The notes under the pieces were generated by a model. That model was not told the origin of the DNA. It saw only the letters and a program-made list of their open reading frames with translations, and did no database searches. From positions 48,660,066 to 48,724,065 of the forward strand of contig NC_080042.1 of assembly GCF_012489685.1 (NCBI RefSeq): a DNA stretch of 64,000 nt, in the 5' to 3' direction. Both the position numbers and the translations under genes were made by a program. Origin of the DNA: Lotus japonicus. Taxonomy: Eukaryota > Streptophyta > Magnoliopsida > Fabales > Fabaceae. Below, in pieces: positions 9,840 to 21,604 of the stretch (its first letter is position 1; each line of letters opens with the position of its first letter).

Positions 9840-11573
9840 AATATTTCTCTCCTCTTAATATTTATCACATCTCATATTTTTTTTCTCTCTTACTTTTTCT
9901 TTTCTTACTTTCTTTCTCCTCCTTCCACCTTTTTCCACCCAAAAACGGATGTGAAAGCAACATTATTCATCATAAAAACTATACGTGAATAGTTTAATGT
10001 AAACAATCTCTCCAACATTGCTGTGAAAATCATGTTCTACAATAAAAAAAGCCACAAATGCATTTCGCTTATTTTGTTGAGAAACTTCATTGGGCAAAAA
10101 TCTGAAGATGAACTTGAGCCCTTATATACATATTATTTACCACTTTGTAATATATTTTACTAACAACATGATAAAAATAGATAAATATAAAAAAAAACGC
10201 CTGATATATTACAAGAAAATAAAACATGAGAAAAATTATCTGTGGATAGTTGTTATAAAAAAAAGTGACTTAAAAAAATGATTTTCAAAAAAAAAAGTGA
10301 AAGATAAAATATATATTATATTAATGATTTTTTTAAATATTATAATGTTATAATTTAAGTTTTTTTGAAAGTTATAATTTATAAATTGGATCTAACTTAT
10401 TTGTAAAAATTATAAATAAGGGAAAATTAGTAATGGTAAAAATCTTACTCCTCTCAATGCCAAAAACAACTTTAAAATTGCCTTATTTTCTCTTTATATC
10501 AATTCCTCTTATTTTTACTTTTGTGTCTAAATTGAGTATTAAATGAGTTGTTGGATATTCTAGTGATGAGTTTAGTGTCAGGAATGATTGAAGTTCGCTT
10601 TGTAAGCTTCTTTAGAGCATCTCCAATGGGGTTGCTTAATCTAGTTGGAGCACTGAAACAACGTTGCTTATTTTGGTGTACTATTGGAGCAACATGACAT
10701 GACAGTTGTTGTTGCTTAAATTTTAGCAACGTTGCTAATTTAAGGAACAGTTGCTTATTCTTTTTCTTCTTACTTTTTGACTAAAATATTATATTTTTTT
10801 CTTTCATTCATGAACATGAATAGTGTTATGGCATTGGAATAATATAAATATGTGAAGTATAGTTGGACCCATCCCAAAATAAAATAAACAATTGTGGTTG
10901 GAACGAGTTCTGCTTGGATTGATTAAATCATATGCGGCAGTTTGGTCCACCAGAATAATATTTAAGTAACCCAACTAGCAACCATGCATTGATGATGATC
11001 TTAGGACCTTTGGCCCAACTTCAATATAACTTTGTCATGTTAACCAAAATCCAAAAATAATAAAAGACGTGGTCACGTTCATTCAAATATAAAGTAATTA
11101 GTTTAAAAAAAAATAAAGTAATTATTGACCAATAAGTAAAAAGAAAAAGATATTTAAAGTCATCGATTCTGTCTTAATTTGTCATTGCCCTACCTAGAGC
11201 ATGGTTGCTCATCAAATTATTCGTCAAATAAAACCTGTACGGACTGACAACAACGTTTATCTGCACCTTTAAAAAAATAGCACGTATATCTGCTTTATAT
11301 AACTATAATTATGGGCTCTTACTTTATTTGGGTGTTTAGTTTTCATTCAATTTGTTTTGAAACTGACTATTTTCAATGTTTGAGAGGTCAATGCAAGCCT
11401 TTGGGGAGCATCCTACCTTAACTCTATTATTAGCGATTGTTACTATTAGTTTCAAGTTATGATGTTATTGTTTTTTCTTTTGTGTAACGTACTGGTAATG
11501 TTGTTGTCGATAATTTGGCTAACTTTTATTTTTGTACGTACGTCATAGAGTTTGGATCCTTCCGCTTTTCAAT
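9840..11573. other. AT-rich intergenic stretch, no gene seen
   Basis: There is AT-rich sequence with CT tracts (about 9850-9930) and poly-A runs (10190-10300). Near 10614 the phrase GAGCATCTCCAATGGGG resembles the edge of known plant MITEs, but no matching inverted end was found. Nothing coding is supported. Confidence 0.6.
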
Positions 11574-11961
11574 TGGACTAGGCGAGCCCCTAGGAGGCCT
11601 ACGTCCAGGGGTTACCCGCCAAGCGGCGGTCGCCCAGCCTCGGAATTGGGCCTCGTAGAAGCTTCATTCGTAACCTCCGGAACTTCTCCGTAGCCGCACA
11701 CCCTAGGCAGAGTTAGTGAGCCGTGTAATAGGCGACCACTTCGCACGGTTCGGGGGCACTTGAGTCAGCCGGACAGTTACGCATGCTAGGCCCAGCTCAC
11801 CCATTATAAATAGGGAGCGGTTACCATTTGAAGGGGACTCTTGGCTCATTTGCTAAATAACACATGAAATTCAGTTATATTCTCTCTCTAACTTTCTCTC
11901 TCTAAATGCAATCTCTCTACTCTCGGTGCTATACCCTCTCTTCATGTTAATGGCAAGAACA
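11574..11961 (+). mobile_element. Solo LTR of a Tat-type element (388 bp, TSD TCAAT)
   Basis: It starts TGGACTAGGCGAGCC and ends GGCAAGAACA, flanked by the direct repeat TCAAT at 11569-11573 and 11962-11966. It shares with the 31627 and 40380 LTRs the TATA region CATTATAAATAGGGAGCGG near 11812, the GGACTCTTGGCTCATTTG block and the CT-rich R region. It differs by a longer GC-rich U3, so it is a sister subfamily. No internal region is attached. Confidence 0.9.
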
Positions 11962-12330
11962 TCAATCATGATGTAATATCCTATGTGCCCTCTTCTTAAT
12001 ATATATATGCTATTTGTTTCAAAACAAAAAGGAGAAGTTGGAAGCACCAAAATTTGATTTTTTTTATATCAGAAATTAAATTGAATTTGATTTACTTGGG
12101 TGTATATATGTGTAATTTTTAACGCAACAACGATGCTTATAGATAATTTTTCCCATTGAGAAATACTATTTTAGTTCCTTAATAACTAACCACTTAGAGA
12201 GAGAAAATTATTTTTATTTATCTATTCACTTAGAATTCTAAAAGAATATTAATTAATGTTTTATCAAATAATATCACCATGAGAACAATAAATGAGGAGA
12301 GATAAAATATAATTTTTAGAAAATAGAAAA

Positions 12331-12721
12331 GGCTTAATAGAATTTTTGGTTCATCACTTATCAAGATTTGACAGTTCTAGTCGCTCGAGGAATTTATTAG
12401 CCTAGTACGTCCAGTACGTTTACTAACTATTGCATTTTTGGTATTTTGTCAATTTTCATCCAATATTTAACGATTTTTAATTAAAAATCAATTAAAAATA
12501 ACGCTTTGGAACATTTTAATGTTTTCTAATTAACAATTTTATGGTTTCTAGTTTTTTAATTGATTTTTGAATCAAAAACCGTCATAAATTATATGGAAGT
12601 TGAAGGAAAAAAATAACTGAAACAATTAGTAAACGTGAGGGACGTTTTAGGCTAATAAATTCTATGAGGGATTAAAACTGCAAAATCGGGATAAGTGAGA
12701 GACCAAAAGTACTACTAAGCC
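12331..12721. mobile_element. Mutator-type MITE (391 bp, 9-bp TSD)
   Basis: The ends are GGCTTAATAGAATTTTTGGT and, on the reverse complement, GGCTTAGTAGTACTTTTGGT, with inverted similarity continuing for tens of bases. A perfect 9-bp duplication AATAGAAAA flanks it at 12322-12330 and 12722-12730. There is no coding capacity; transposition would need an autonomous Mutator transposase elsewhere. Confidence 0.9.
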
Positions 12722-12767
12722 AATAGAAAAATAATCAATATGTTTTAGAGAGTTTACGAAATTAAGA

Positions 12768-13638
12768 GCTCGTTTGGTACATAGTATTAGACATGATCAT
12801 ATAAGGTTATATTTATAAACGACTAAGGACTCGTTTGGTATGATGTATAATATAAGGCCTGATAGTATAAGACCTGATTGTATTAGGCCTGATAGGATAA
12901 GGCCTGATAAAATTTTAATACTATACAACATTTGGTCATGCACTGTATAATTTGGTGGCAACAGTGGTGGTGTGGTAGTGGTGGTATTGGAAAGTGATGA
13001 CGGTGGTGGATGGGGGCAGCGGCGGTAGCGGCGGTGGAAGTACTGGTGGAGGGTGGTGGTGACAGTGGTGGTGGTGAAGGTTTGTGGCGGTGGTGGTGAA
13101 GGTAATAGTGGCGGTAGCAGCGATTATGGTGGTAGAGGGTGGTGGCGGTGACGGTGGTGGTGGCAGCAGCACTGGTGGTAGTGGCGATTACGGTATCAAC
13201 GATGGTGACAGTGGTGGAGTGTGGTGGTGGTGGTGGCAACGACAGTGGATGTGGCAGTAGTGGCGGTTGTGATGGCGGCGCGTGATGGTGGTGGTAGTAG
13301 TGGTGATAACGATGACGATATCAACGATGCTGGCAGTGGTGGAGCTTGATGGTCGTGGTGGTGGCGGCGACGGTGGTGGCAGTGGTGGTGGCGGCGGCAA
13401 TGGTGGCGGCGGCGAGGGTGGCGGCGGCGGTGGTGGAGGGTGCTGGTGGTTGTGGCGGTTGATTATATTAAATATATTCAAGTAGTTGTACATCAAATTC
13501 TTATCATGCCTTATCCATCAAATCCATCATTTTGATGTATAAGAGGGGATTGATGTATAAGCCTATACAGTACAATGTGAGTACCAAACAATGGATAAAC
13601 TTATACTATCATGTCTAATACGGCGTACCAAACGGGCC
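12768..13638. mobile_element. Terminal-inverted-repeat element with GGTGG-rich interior
   Basis: The left end GCTCGTTTGGTAC and the right end GTACCAAACGGGCC are inverted matches. ATTAGACATGATCATATAAG near the left end mirrors the ATACTATCATGTCTAATACG segment near 13604. The interior at about 12941-13475 is almost wholly GGTGGTGGYGG-type sequence on the plus strand. Long Gly-rich or Pro/His-rich ORFs in it are by-products. The superfamily was not determined and no clean TSD was found. Confidence 0.55.
12941..13475 (+). repeat. GGTGG-rich low-complexity tract
   Basis: There are dense runs of GG separated by one or two bases over more than 500 bp, purine-rich on the plus strand. Sequence of this type can form G-quadruplexes in single-stranded DNA or RNA. 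A complementary CCACC-rich tract lies at 13779-14110 and continues briefly after the CACTA insertion at 19572-19600. Confidence 0.85.
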
Positions 13639-14110
13639 CTTATATATTATTTGATTCTAACATAGTATTGTATAAACTCCTATACATTAAAATGATGGAT
13701 TATTGGATCACCATATGGATGAGGGAAAATCCGGATAATAAGAGTGTGATGTATATATAAGCTACATAAAAATATTTCATGCACCACCACTACTACCACC
13801 CTCCGCCATCGCTACCTCCACCTCTGCCTCAACCCCACCACTGTCACCACCGTTGTTGCCTCCATCACCACCACCACCACCATCACCATCACCTTCCTAT
13901 ACCACTATCACCGTTGTCGCCACCTAAACCGCCACCACCACTGTCGTCGACCACCATCGCCCTACCACACTAACTCCACCACAATACTCTCCACCAACAT
14001 CACCCAGTACCAATAATTAACTGCCATGACCCCGCCACCACCACCGCCATCGCTGCTGCCATCACCACTACCGCCACAACTACCTTCCTCCACCACTAAG
14101 CATAACCATT
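13639..14110. repeat. CCACC-rich flank interrupted by the CACTA insertion
   Basis: After AT-rich sequence (13639-13778) comes a tract of CCACCACTACC-type repeats, the opposite orientation to 12941-13475. It is probably part of a second copy of the same GGTGG-rich element family, since the tract resumes beyond the CACTA element at 19572. The ORF at 13779-13973 is Pro/His-rich low-complexity translation. Confidence 0.6.
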
Positions 14111-14139
14111 CACTACTACAGAAAAGGCTTTTCGCCATG

Positions 14140-14410
14140 GTTCCGCACGCCCTTTAGCCACGGTTTAACCGTGGCGATAGCTTGCGTGGCAATTGCTCAA
14201 TTGCCACGGTTCAAGGGCGAACCGTGGCAATTGATTCGCCTATTACCACAGTCGGTAAAGGATAACCGTGGCAATAGGGTCCACATATTGCCACGGTTAC
14301 CCACTCAACCGTGGCAATAGAGTCCACATATTGCCACGGTCAAGTACGTAACCGTGACAATATGAGGCTTTTGTACCACGGTTTTTTAACCGTGGCAATA
14401 TGTTGTACAC
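14140..14410. repeat. CACTA left subterminal repeats
   Basis: TTGCCACGGTT and AACCGTGGCAA alternate about ten times in both orientations with short spacers, so adjacent copies can pair. In the En/Spm family such subterminal motifs bind the TNPA-like protein; that role is inferred from the family. The matching right-hand set is at 19460-19545. Confidence 0.85.
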
Positions 14411-14579
14411 CTGGGCTGTGCAATTACCACGGCCAGATTTATGTTTTTTTTTATTTGATCTGGTCTATGCATAAATTGCAGTACATTTTTTCAAGAAAAA
14501 TAAATTTCATAAAATCTCATGTTGAGAACAACATTCACATATTCTAACAGAATTACTCAAATATTCCAGCCTTGAATAA

Positions 14580-17500
14580 CAAAACAATACTAAAATCCAT
14601 GTCACTTTACTAATTTGTCTAAAACAATACTAATTATTGTTGAGAACATACTCTCTCAAGAAATTAAAGCAAGCTACATCAGTTAAAAGCATGAATTAAC
14701 AAAGTTTTGTTGGAATTAGAATCGGATCTAGCTGCATCCAGAAAGACGCGAGGGAGAGTAGAGCATCTGCAACAACTTGCCATAATGCACACTGTAGCAG
14801 AAAAACAGCAGTCCATCACCAACAGCACAGCAGAAGCCGAAACAAAAATACTACAATGCCAAATTTAAACAGTGCAAACACAATTGAGCAACACTATGTC
14901 AAAGCCACTACTTTGTTTACATGCACTTTGATAAAGCTAAAAATAACCAAACCCTTTTTGTTCTAGGAAGAAAAATGTAGCAAATAAATCATGGAAACGG
15001 GTCGTTTGAGAGGGAGGAATGTATATTAGTTAAATGCAAAGCTCTAAGTAGTAAACCAGAAGTAACATGGAAAAAAGGGGAAATGCATGTCACCTGTTTA
15101 GGCCTTGTCATTATTGTAGGGCTATGAGTTGTATATCCTTGTGTTGCTACTTTGCTCTGTTTGAGTTGATTTTCCAAGGGACCAAGCCTTCAAAAAAGCA
15201 ACACACGAGGTAAGAGGGAGGGAAGTTATGTATGTACATTTAGGAAAAGAAGGAGAAAAAAATGGTGAAGCAAGCAAGCAAACTGATTGACATGGTAGAA
15301 AAGCCATGAACCATGATGAAAATGGGGGAAATGGCATGGCCAAGTTATTCCCTGACTATAGATTGTTTTTTCCATCTAAGAAATGATCCAATTGTAAACC
15401 ACTACATACTTTCAATTCCCCGATGCCATGAATCATGTGGAAAATGGGGAAAATGGCATGGGCTCAAATTAAACACTGAAACAAATTATACATGAATAGG
15501 ATAAAAAAAACACTAGTAAACTCCAAGACCCTGAAAGTTTTCACACCTCACAGTCATTTGTAAAACTGAATCACTATATCTCACTCAACAAAAATGAGAA
15601 CATAAGACAAAATAAGCAACCAGTGGACTAAAATCAATAAGAAAATGACTCACAGAAGTCTCAGTTTCTTCATGGTTGGTAAAGAATGAGGGATATTTTG
15701 GCTCAAATAATTGCAAGCCATGTTTCTGCAATAAAGAAGATTCATCAAAAAAACTCACTGCTGAAGACACAGGGTCACATAAACAAATAGAATTCACTGA
15801 TGAAGGAAAAAATCATCAGAACAATAGGCTTACATATGTGTGGCATTGGGTGGCAAACTATATGGTATCTCACCAACTATGTTGTTAGAAATCACATCCA
15901 TGTGGAAACAAGTAAGTCACATATGTTTACAGTGAAACAGAACAACTTGAAATATATACACAATTACTTACATATGCTTCAAGTTTTGTAGATTGTGAAG
16001 AAAGCCTCCGAGATACCTAGTGATGTTCAATCCTTGAATTTTGCTGCATAAAGACAAAAAGTAGGTAATTAAGGGGTTCATTAATTAGTGGCAATGAAGG
16101 GTATATTATAAACCTTGTACAAGTTAATCTCTCAAAACAGAATTAGTTGGAGCATAATAACAAAATTAAACCAAACTGATCAACTAGCAGACTAACATGT
16201 AATAGCTTTCCTAACCAATTACATAACTGTGAAGACTAACTATATTACTTCCTCTAACACACTCCAAAGCACCATGATAACCTCCAAAAGCATATTCACT
16301 GCCATAATTTTCATAGTAGCCATATCCACTGTCAATGCAGTCATGACCAAGCTCAGAGCCATGGCCATGGTTAAGAGTATTTACTGATGTTGTTGTCATC
16401 ATAGTTCCTATATACATCCTTCCTGCTGCCGTAGCCAACACCATGGTCAAACCCATGAGCATAGCCACTATCATAGGCTCATAGCCATCCCCATAGACCT
16501 TTTCTTACCCACCTTCACAGTTTTTTTTTCAGGCAGTTTCTTTTCCATCTTCTTAATGTCTTATGTTTGAGTCCTGTGTATAAATAAAAGTAAAACTCTA
16601 GCAAGGAGCGCTAGCTCTACTAGGATGTGAATGTACCCTGCTTAGATCTAACTGAACGTGATAATCATTTTAAGTACTTCAATTTTGAACACTTTTTGAG
16701 ATGTAATATGAATATGATCACCTTGGTGTAGAAGTTTACCATGCTATCATCTTTTACATCATTGCAGAATCCAAATTAGAACCCTGCAACAGCAACCACA
16801 CTTTTTAACAATCTCTGTCCTCTGTGAGAGACAACATTCTGTGCTATGTCTGTTTCATGACTTTCATCTGTCCCTTGCCTTTCTCCATTTTGGACCTTCC
16901 TTCATCCGAATAGGCAAAAGAAACATATTATAAATAAATGCAAAATTTACTATGACATGCTAAAACTCAAAGCTTCCCCAACAACTAAAAAGCCAAAGCC
17001 ATATCAAAGTGAAAAAAAAAACGAAAAACAAAAAATATGTTCTTGAATGAATCATTACCAGGACTGTGGGAAGAACTGATAGAACTACCATTGAAGTTCT
17101 GACCCAGTTGCTTAAGAGCTTCAGCTTGCTGATTTATGATCAAAGTGCACAATTGCAGCTCAAATAATTTCAAATAGAAATTCTTAAAATAAAATCAGAC
17201 CACAAATATTTAAACTTTCATATTTGAAAACCCAAATGTTGGCAAATTTACAATAAAATAGACTAAGATTGGATGACTGAAAGCATGTTATTCTCAAGTT
17301 ATGAAACATGAAAACAAGAGCTGTTTTAGTACAGGACTTGAGACCATTCTATAGGAAATGGAACATGAGCACTCAGTATCCTGTGAGGAAAATGAAATGC
17401 TCAAGCAAGAGTTGGGGTGCTAGTTCTAAATGTAAGTATCTATAGTGTGAACAAGCAAGAGATCTGCTCTATATGGAAACAGAAGTCTAATGAAAACATG

Positions 17501-18095
17501 AGCAATGGGATAACGAAGACATGACTTACTAGTAATGCTTCTGAACAAGTGGAGAGTTCTTACCCAAAGGTAGCACAAGTCTAATGAAAATCAGAAAGAG
17601 GTTACAAACATGAAATGTTCTTTACTAGTAAAGATAGAGACAATGTGCTTCAGAACAAAAGTCCAATGAAAATGAAAACAAACACAAGAGCACACCTAAC
17701 TAGAAAATATTAGTCAATGTGATTCTGAACGGAAGTTTATAAGAAAATGAGAACAAGAGGTTACACACAACGTGCTTCACCAGCAAAGATAAAGTCAAAA
17801 TATTTCTGAACAAGTCACAGTTCTTCCCCAAAGGAAATGCAAGTTTGATGAATTAGAAACAATATAATTTGGCATGAGGACGAAGTTACAAAGTAAACTA
17901 GGAAACTCATAAAGCCCCACTTATTTGGCTGCTCCTTCAAACAAAATTTGGTTGATGACTCGAGATTTCACATTAAATTTAGTTGGATGAAACCCAATAT
18001 AGATAAAATTTAATTTGTCTACTCTACACTATAGAGCATGCTAAAGGACTCCACACAAGAATGGCAAATGAGCTCAGAACTTTGAAGTAATTTAC
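14580..18095 (-). other. CACTA interior with exon-like but unidentified fragments
   Basis: AT-rich sequence with a few minus-strand stretches that look like exons. Near 15663-15730 a TTATTGCAG acceptor is followed by an open frame (HGLQLFEPKYPSFF). At about 17055-17165 an open frame LIINQQAEALKQLGQNF ends at a GGTAATG donor. At 16211-16474 an 87-codon frame is Gly/Tyr-rich (YGYYENYGSEYAFGGYHG). None matches a family I can name. They may be parts of other captured genes or chance. Confidence 0.35.
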
Positions 18096-18847
18096 CCAAT
18101 CAACCAAACTATCCTCTTCATAATCACCAGTGTTGTCTACCGGCCGTCGTCCTGTAATGAGCTCCAATAGCATGATACCAAATGAGAAAACATCAGATTT
18201 CACAGTTAATTTGCCACTTGATGCATACTCAGGAGCCAAATACCTGAATAAGAAACCAAGTGATTAGACCAATTTGGTATTAGCAGACAGAAACATACAC
18301 ATATAATGATATAAAACTTTGTGAATTGTTTGGTTTATTAGTATTTTACCCAAATGTTCCCATCACACAAGTAGAAACATGTGTTAGTGTCTTGATTAAA
18401 CTTTGCCAATCCAAAATCTGCCACCTGAATAGATAAAACCAATGATTACCAATAGGAATCAAGAGCCACAATTCTTAAAATATCTCTAGCTCATGAAATT
18501 TGATATACATACTTTGGCATCAAAGTTGTTTTCAATTAGAATGTTTGCACCCTTTATGTCTCGGTGAATGATGCGAGGGTGACCTGATTGATGTTTCCCA
18601 TAAGTTAATAACAATGATTTCATCCTTTTAACAAAAAAAAAGTCTACACAAATTGATTATTTAAGAGAAGATAAGCATGCATATCACTTACAATCCTCAT
18701 GTAAATAAGCAAGTCCTTTGGCTGATCCAATCGCAATTTTGAGCCTGGTGTCCCAGTCCATCAGTTATACACAAGGATCACTACCATTCCATCCTTGAAG
18801 CTCTGGTGGGTAGTTCAAGGTTCTGTATAGGTCCTGGAGAGCAGCCA
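18096..18847 (-). pseudogene. Captured chimeric gene: SRF-type ectodomain piece fused to PERK-type kinase exons
   Basis: Four exons with intact GT..AG borders can be read: 18847-18692, 18583-18513, 18424-18349 and 18243-18096. The first begins ALQDLYRTLNYPPELQGW..DPC, which resembles the N-terminal region of STRUBBELIG-family (SRF) leucine-rich receptors. After a TAA stop it switches to MDWDTRLKIAIGSAKGLAYL, the start of a PERK-type kinase segment. The following exons give [15 protein letters not shown] (catalytic loop HRD), ADFGLAKF (DFG) and [21 protein letters not shown] 2-nt deletion in the third exon breaks the frame before the activation-segment GTFG. Kinase lobe N and the C-terminus are absent. 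It is non-functional as a kinase, but could be transcribed and spliced. Confidence 0.8.
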
Positions 18848-19122
18848 CTGCTCATAAAAAAGAAAATTACAAGAAATTGATTAGTAGTTTCAAAAATCAA
18901 ACACTTTTCGACTGAATTGATTCAAAGAAATTCCCAAGTATATCTATGACATTGGAACCTATACAATCAATTTCAACTACTCATATCATCATATTCAAAA
19001 AAGATTACAAAATTTCCTTCACTCCTTCTCTAACCTTGGTCCCTTGAAACCCTAGCTAGCAAATAAAATAGCCGTGTGAGAGATAGAGGGAGGGAGAGAG
19101 TGTGAGAGACAGAAATGCATAC

Positions 19123-19291
19123 CTAAAACGACTCTAGCATGACGATGATGGGCGATGGCGCGACGAAGAACAACCACAGAGAACGACGCGATGGAGAACA
19201 AAAGAACGAAGGAGGAAGACGCGACAGAGACCTGTAGATGATAGAGGAAGAGTAACGAGCTTGACCTCACGAAGAGGATAAGCGAGACCAT
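19123..19291 (-). pseudogene. Putative first exon (signal-peptide-like) of the captured chimera
   Basis: An ATG at 19291 opens a 56-codon hydrophobic frame (MVSLILFVRSSSLLFLYHL..) that ends at a good donor (GTATGC at 19122-19117). The exon phase is +1 and joins in frame to the acceptor at 18848, giving V-A-A-L-Q at the junction as expected of an SRF-type ectodomain start. Exon status is inferred from splice signals and phase only. Translation would stop at the TAA at the SRF/PERK fusion. Confidence 0.45.
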
Positions 19292-19572
19292 GGTACCGTC
19301 GTCGTGAACAGAAGAGAGGCTGCGAGGTCGACCTCGAGAAGAGAGAGCTTGGGTCTGCCGCCGTCGTTTTGAAGGGTTGGAGTGTGGAGAGTGGGATAGA
19401 GGGGAGAAGGTTTAGGGGTATCTATTGTCACGGTCCCTTAAAAAAATAATAAAATATTGTCCCCTATTACCACGGTTCCGTTTATAACCGTGACAATTGA
19501 GCTTTTGCCACGGTTCCGCCTATAACCGTGGCAATTGAGGCGTGGCAAAATGTCATTTCTGTAGTAGTGATT

Positions 19573-21117
19573 GCCACCACTACCACCACCATCTTCACCC
19601 GATCCGTTGACATCGTTCTCATTTTTTATTTTTGATTGTTTTCCCTTCTGGTGATAATATCAAACAGGGGTGTATGTAGGGAGGGGCCGGCAGGGGTTAC
19701 GACCCTCGCAAGAATTATAATTTTTCCACTGACTATAGGTATTTTTATGTAGTTTTGTTTGTGATCATATTCCGGTCCCTGCAAAGTTTTGTTGTTGTTG
19801 TAGAATTTTAGTCTCATCCCTCACTTATCACAAATATATACTTTACAATGTCCTGTTGAAACTAGATGAAGTTCTCATTTTAAATTAATAATAAGATTGA
19901 TAAAATTATTAGTAAAATTGCTAAGGTTCTTGAAAATATAAATGAGAATACATTTAATTCTTCTCAACGAAGAGATACAAGAGAAACTTCTCGAAAATTG
20001 TGAGTTTTGAATTTGCTTTTATGTTAAATGAAATGAAAGAAATATTGAGAATCAATAATATCATTTGTCAGCCCTTACAACTATGATATAAATTTGTCAT
20101 TTCAGCAAAGATAATATTATTCAAATGTTTCTCGAGATCTTAATTTAGGAAAAATGTCTACTGATCTTTTTCTTTCAGCTATATTGATATGTCTTGTCTT
20201 GGAATTTCCTATTTCAATAGTATTAATTATATAACAATCTTTTTTTGCAATTAAAGTTGTTAAGACTCGAATGTGCAACAAGATTGGATATTATCTTCTT
20301 AAAAATGTAGTAGTTGTATACATTTAAGCGAGAAATTGCTAAAAAAATCATAGTTGATGCAATAATATATAATAAATAAATTTATTATTATTAAAGAACG
20401 AAGAGTTGTAATCAAATAAATTTTGTTATTAGTTGATGCAATATCCAGTGAAATTTTTTTAGTCCTTAATTTCAGCCCTCGCAACAAAAAAAATTCCTGG
20501 ATACCCCTGTTGCTAAGAATACATTTAACCTGCTTGAAGGAGGCCTCAAGATTTTCATCTATTAAGAAATACTGTTTTGCTTAAAAAGAAAGTTCCCACT
20601 GTAGTTCAAGCGTAAGACAAAAAGATATATTATTTATTTTATTATAGTCATGGCTTCACAACTCCTCTCAAACTTATTAAGTATCGAACAAAAATACATT
20701 CATGAAAATTCAATGACAGTATTGCAAAAGTAGTGCCTTGCAACTGTCTAAATACACAATAATAATTGAATAAAACAAACAAAGAGAAAAGGAGTGGCAC
20801 TTCTTAATTTCTTTTCTAAAAGACAAAATACGCGGAAACTTTGCTTCCGTTGTTTTCCTTTTGGGTCATTGCGAAGTGCATCTTCCTCCTGTCCACTATG
20901 TTCTTATTTGCAAATATACTTCAAATCCTACATAAGTACATACACATGGATATATCAGTCCCTGTCATTAATATTGATAAATCAGAGAGATATGTATACT
21001 TTAGATTATTAGGGAGAAAAGTGAAACTCAAGTAGTGTTAATAATAATTAATTTAAAAAGAGAAATAATGAATATAATATATGATATGATAGGAGTTGAG
21101 AAATATGTATAAAACAA

Positions 21118-21118
<1 letters not shown>
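19573..21118. other. Intergenic; remains of a CAGGGG-ended DNA element
   Basis: CAGGGGTGTATGTAGGG near 19666 and the reverse complement of GATACCCCTG near 20511 form a short inverted pair, and both ends carry a CCCTCGCAA word. The interior is AT-rich and non-coding. Together this suggests a decayed hAT-like element of about 850 bp, but no 8-bp TSD was found. The rest (20512-21118) is AT-rich without recognisable genes. Confidence 0.35.

Positions 21119-21169
<51 letters not shown>
21119..21169. repeat. (TA)n microsatellite
   Basis: An almost uninterrupted run of AT dinucleotides, about 25 units, in AT-rich DNA. Confidence 0.95.
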
Positions 21170-21171
<2 letters not shown>

Positions 21172-21604
21172 AGATTATCACAACTCTTGAAATGGGTAAT
21201 GCAACCAAGCATTTAAACTAAAATAATTTTGTTGAAATTATGTTTTATTTATTTATTTATACTAGAGAAATAGAGACGGCTTTCTCTACCATGAAAAAAA
21301 AAAACATGCAGTTCATAATATCACCAATGTGATTATTGAGAGAGATTCATATTTGGCCATGGATTGGGTAAATTGAATAGAAAATTACATCAATTTGAAA
21401 ATGATAGTCTCGAGGTTTGTTGTTAATAATATAATATCTTTTGGTTTAAAAAAGTTAGGAGTTTAATTTTCTTTGCGTATTAATTTTAACACGTAACAAC
21501 TATATTATAAATAATATGTATTAAATTTTAATCATAAAATATGGTTTACATGGGAAAATTGGTTTTTAATATGGTTAACCATGGAACTGCTGAATAGACA
21601 GATA

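Larger units (their letters stand above)
14111..19569. mobile_element. CACTA (En/Spm-type) transposon, non-autonomous, 5,459 bp
   Basis: The terminal inverted repeats are CACTACTACAGAAA at 14111-14124 and its complement ending at 19569. The 3-bp TSD is ATT (14108-14110 and 19570-19572). Subterminal regions hold many copies of TTGCCACGGTT and its complement. No TNPA/TNPD transposase is visible. Instead the interior carries a chimeric receptor-kinase fragment on the minus strand (18096-19291) and other exon-like fragments (about 15600-17200). The element is therefore complete in structure but depends on transposase in trans. Confidence 0.93.

Noticed and set aside
12883..13973. Pro-, His- and Gly-rich ORFs in the GGTGG/CCACC tracts
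   Set aside because: Low-complexity translation of a microsatellite-like tract in all frames; no start, stop or domain evidence.
15585..15888. Small ORFs in the CACTA left interior as a transposase remnant
   Set aside because: No TNPA/TNPD-type motif was seen in any frame; only short exon-like pieces on the minus strand.
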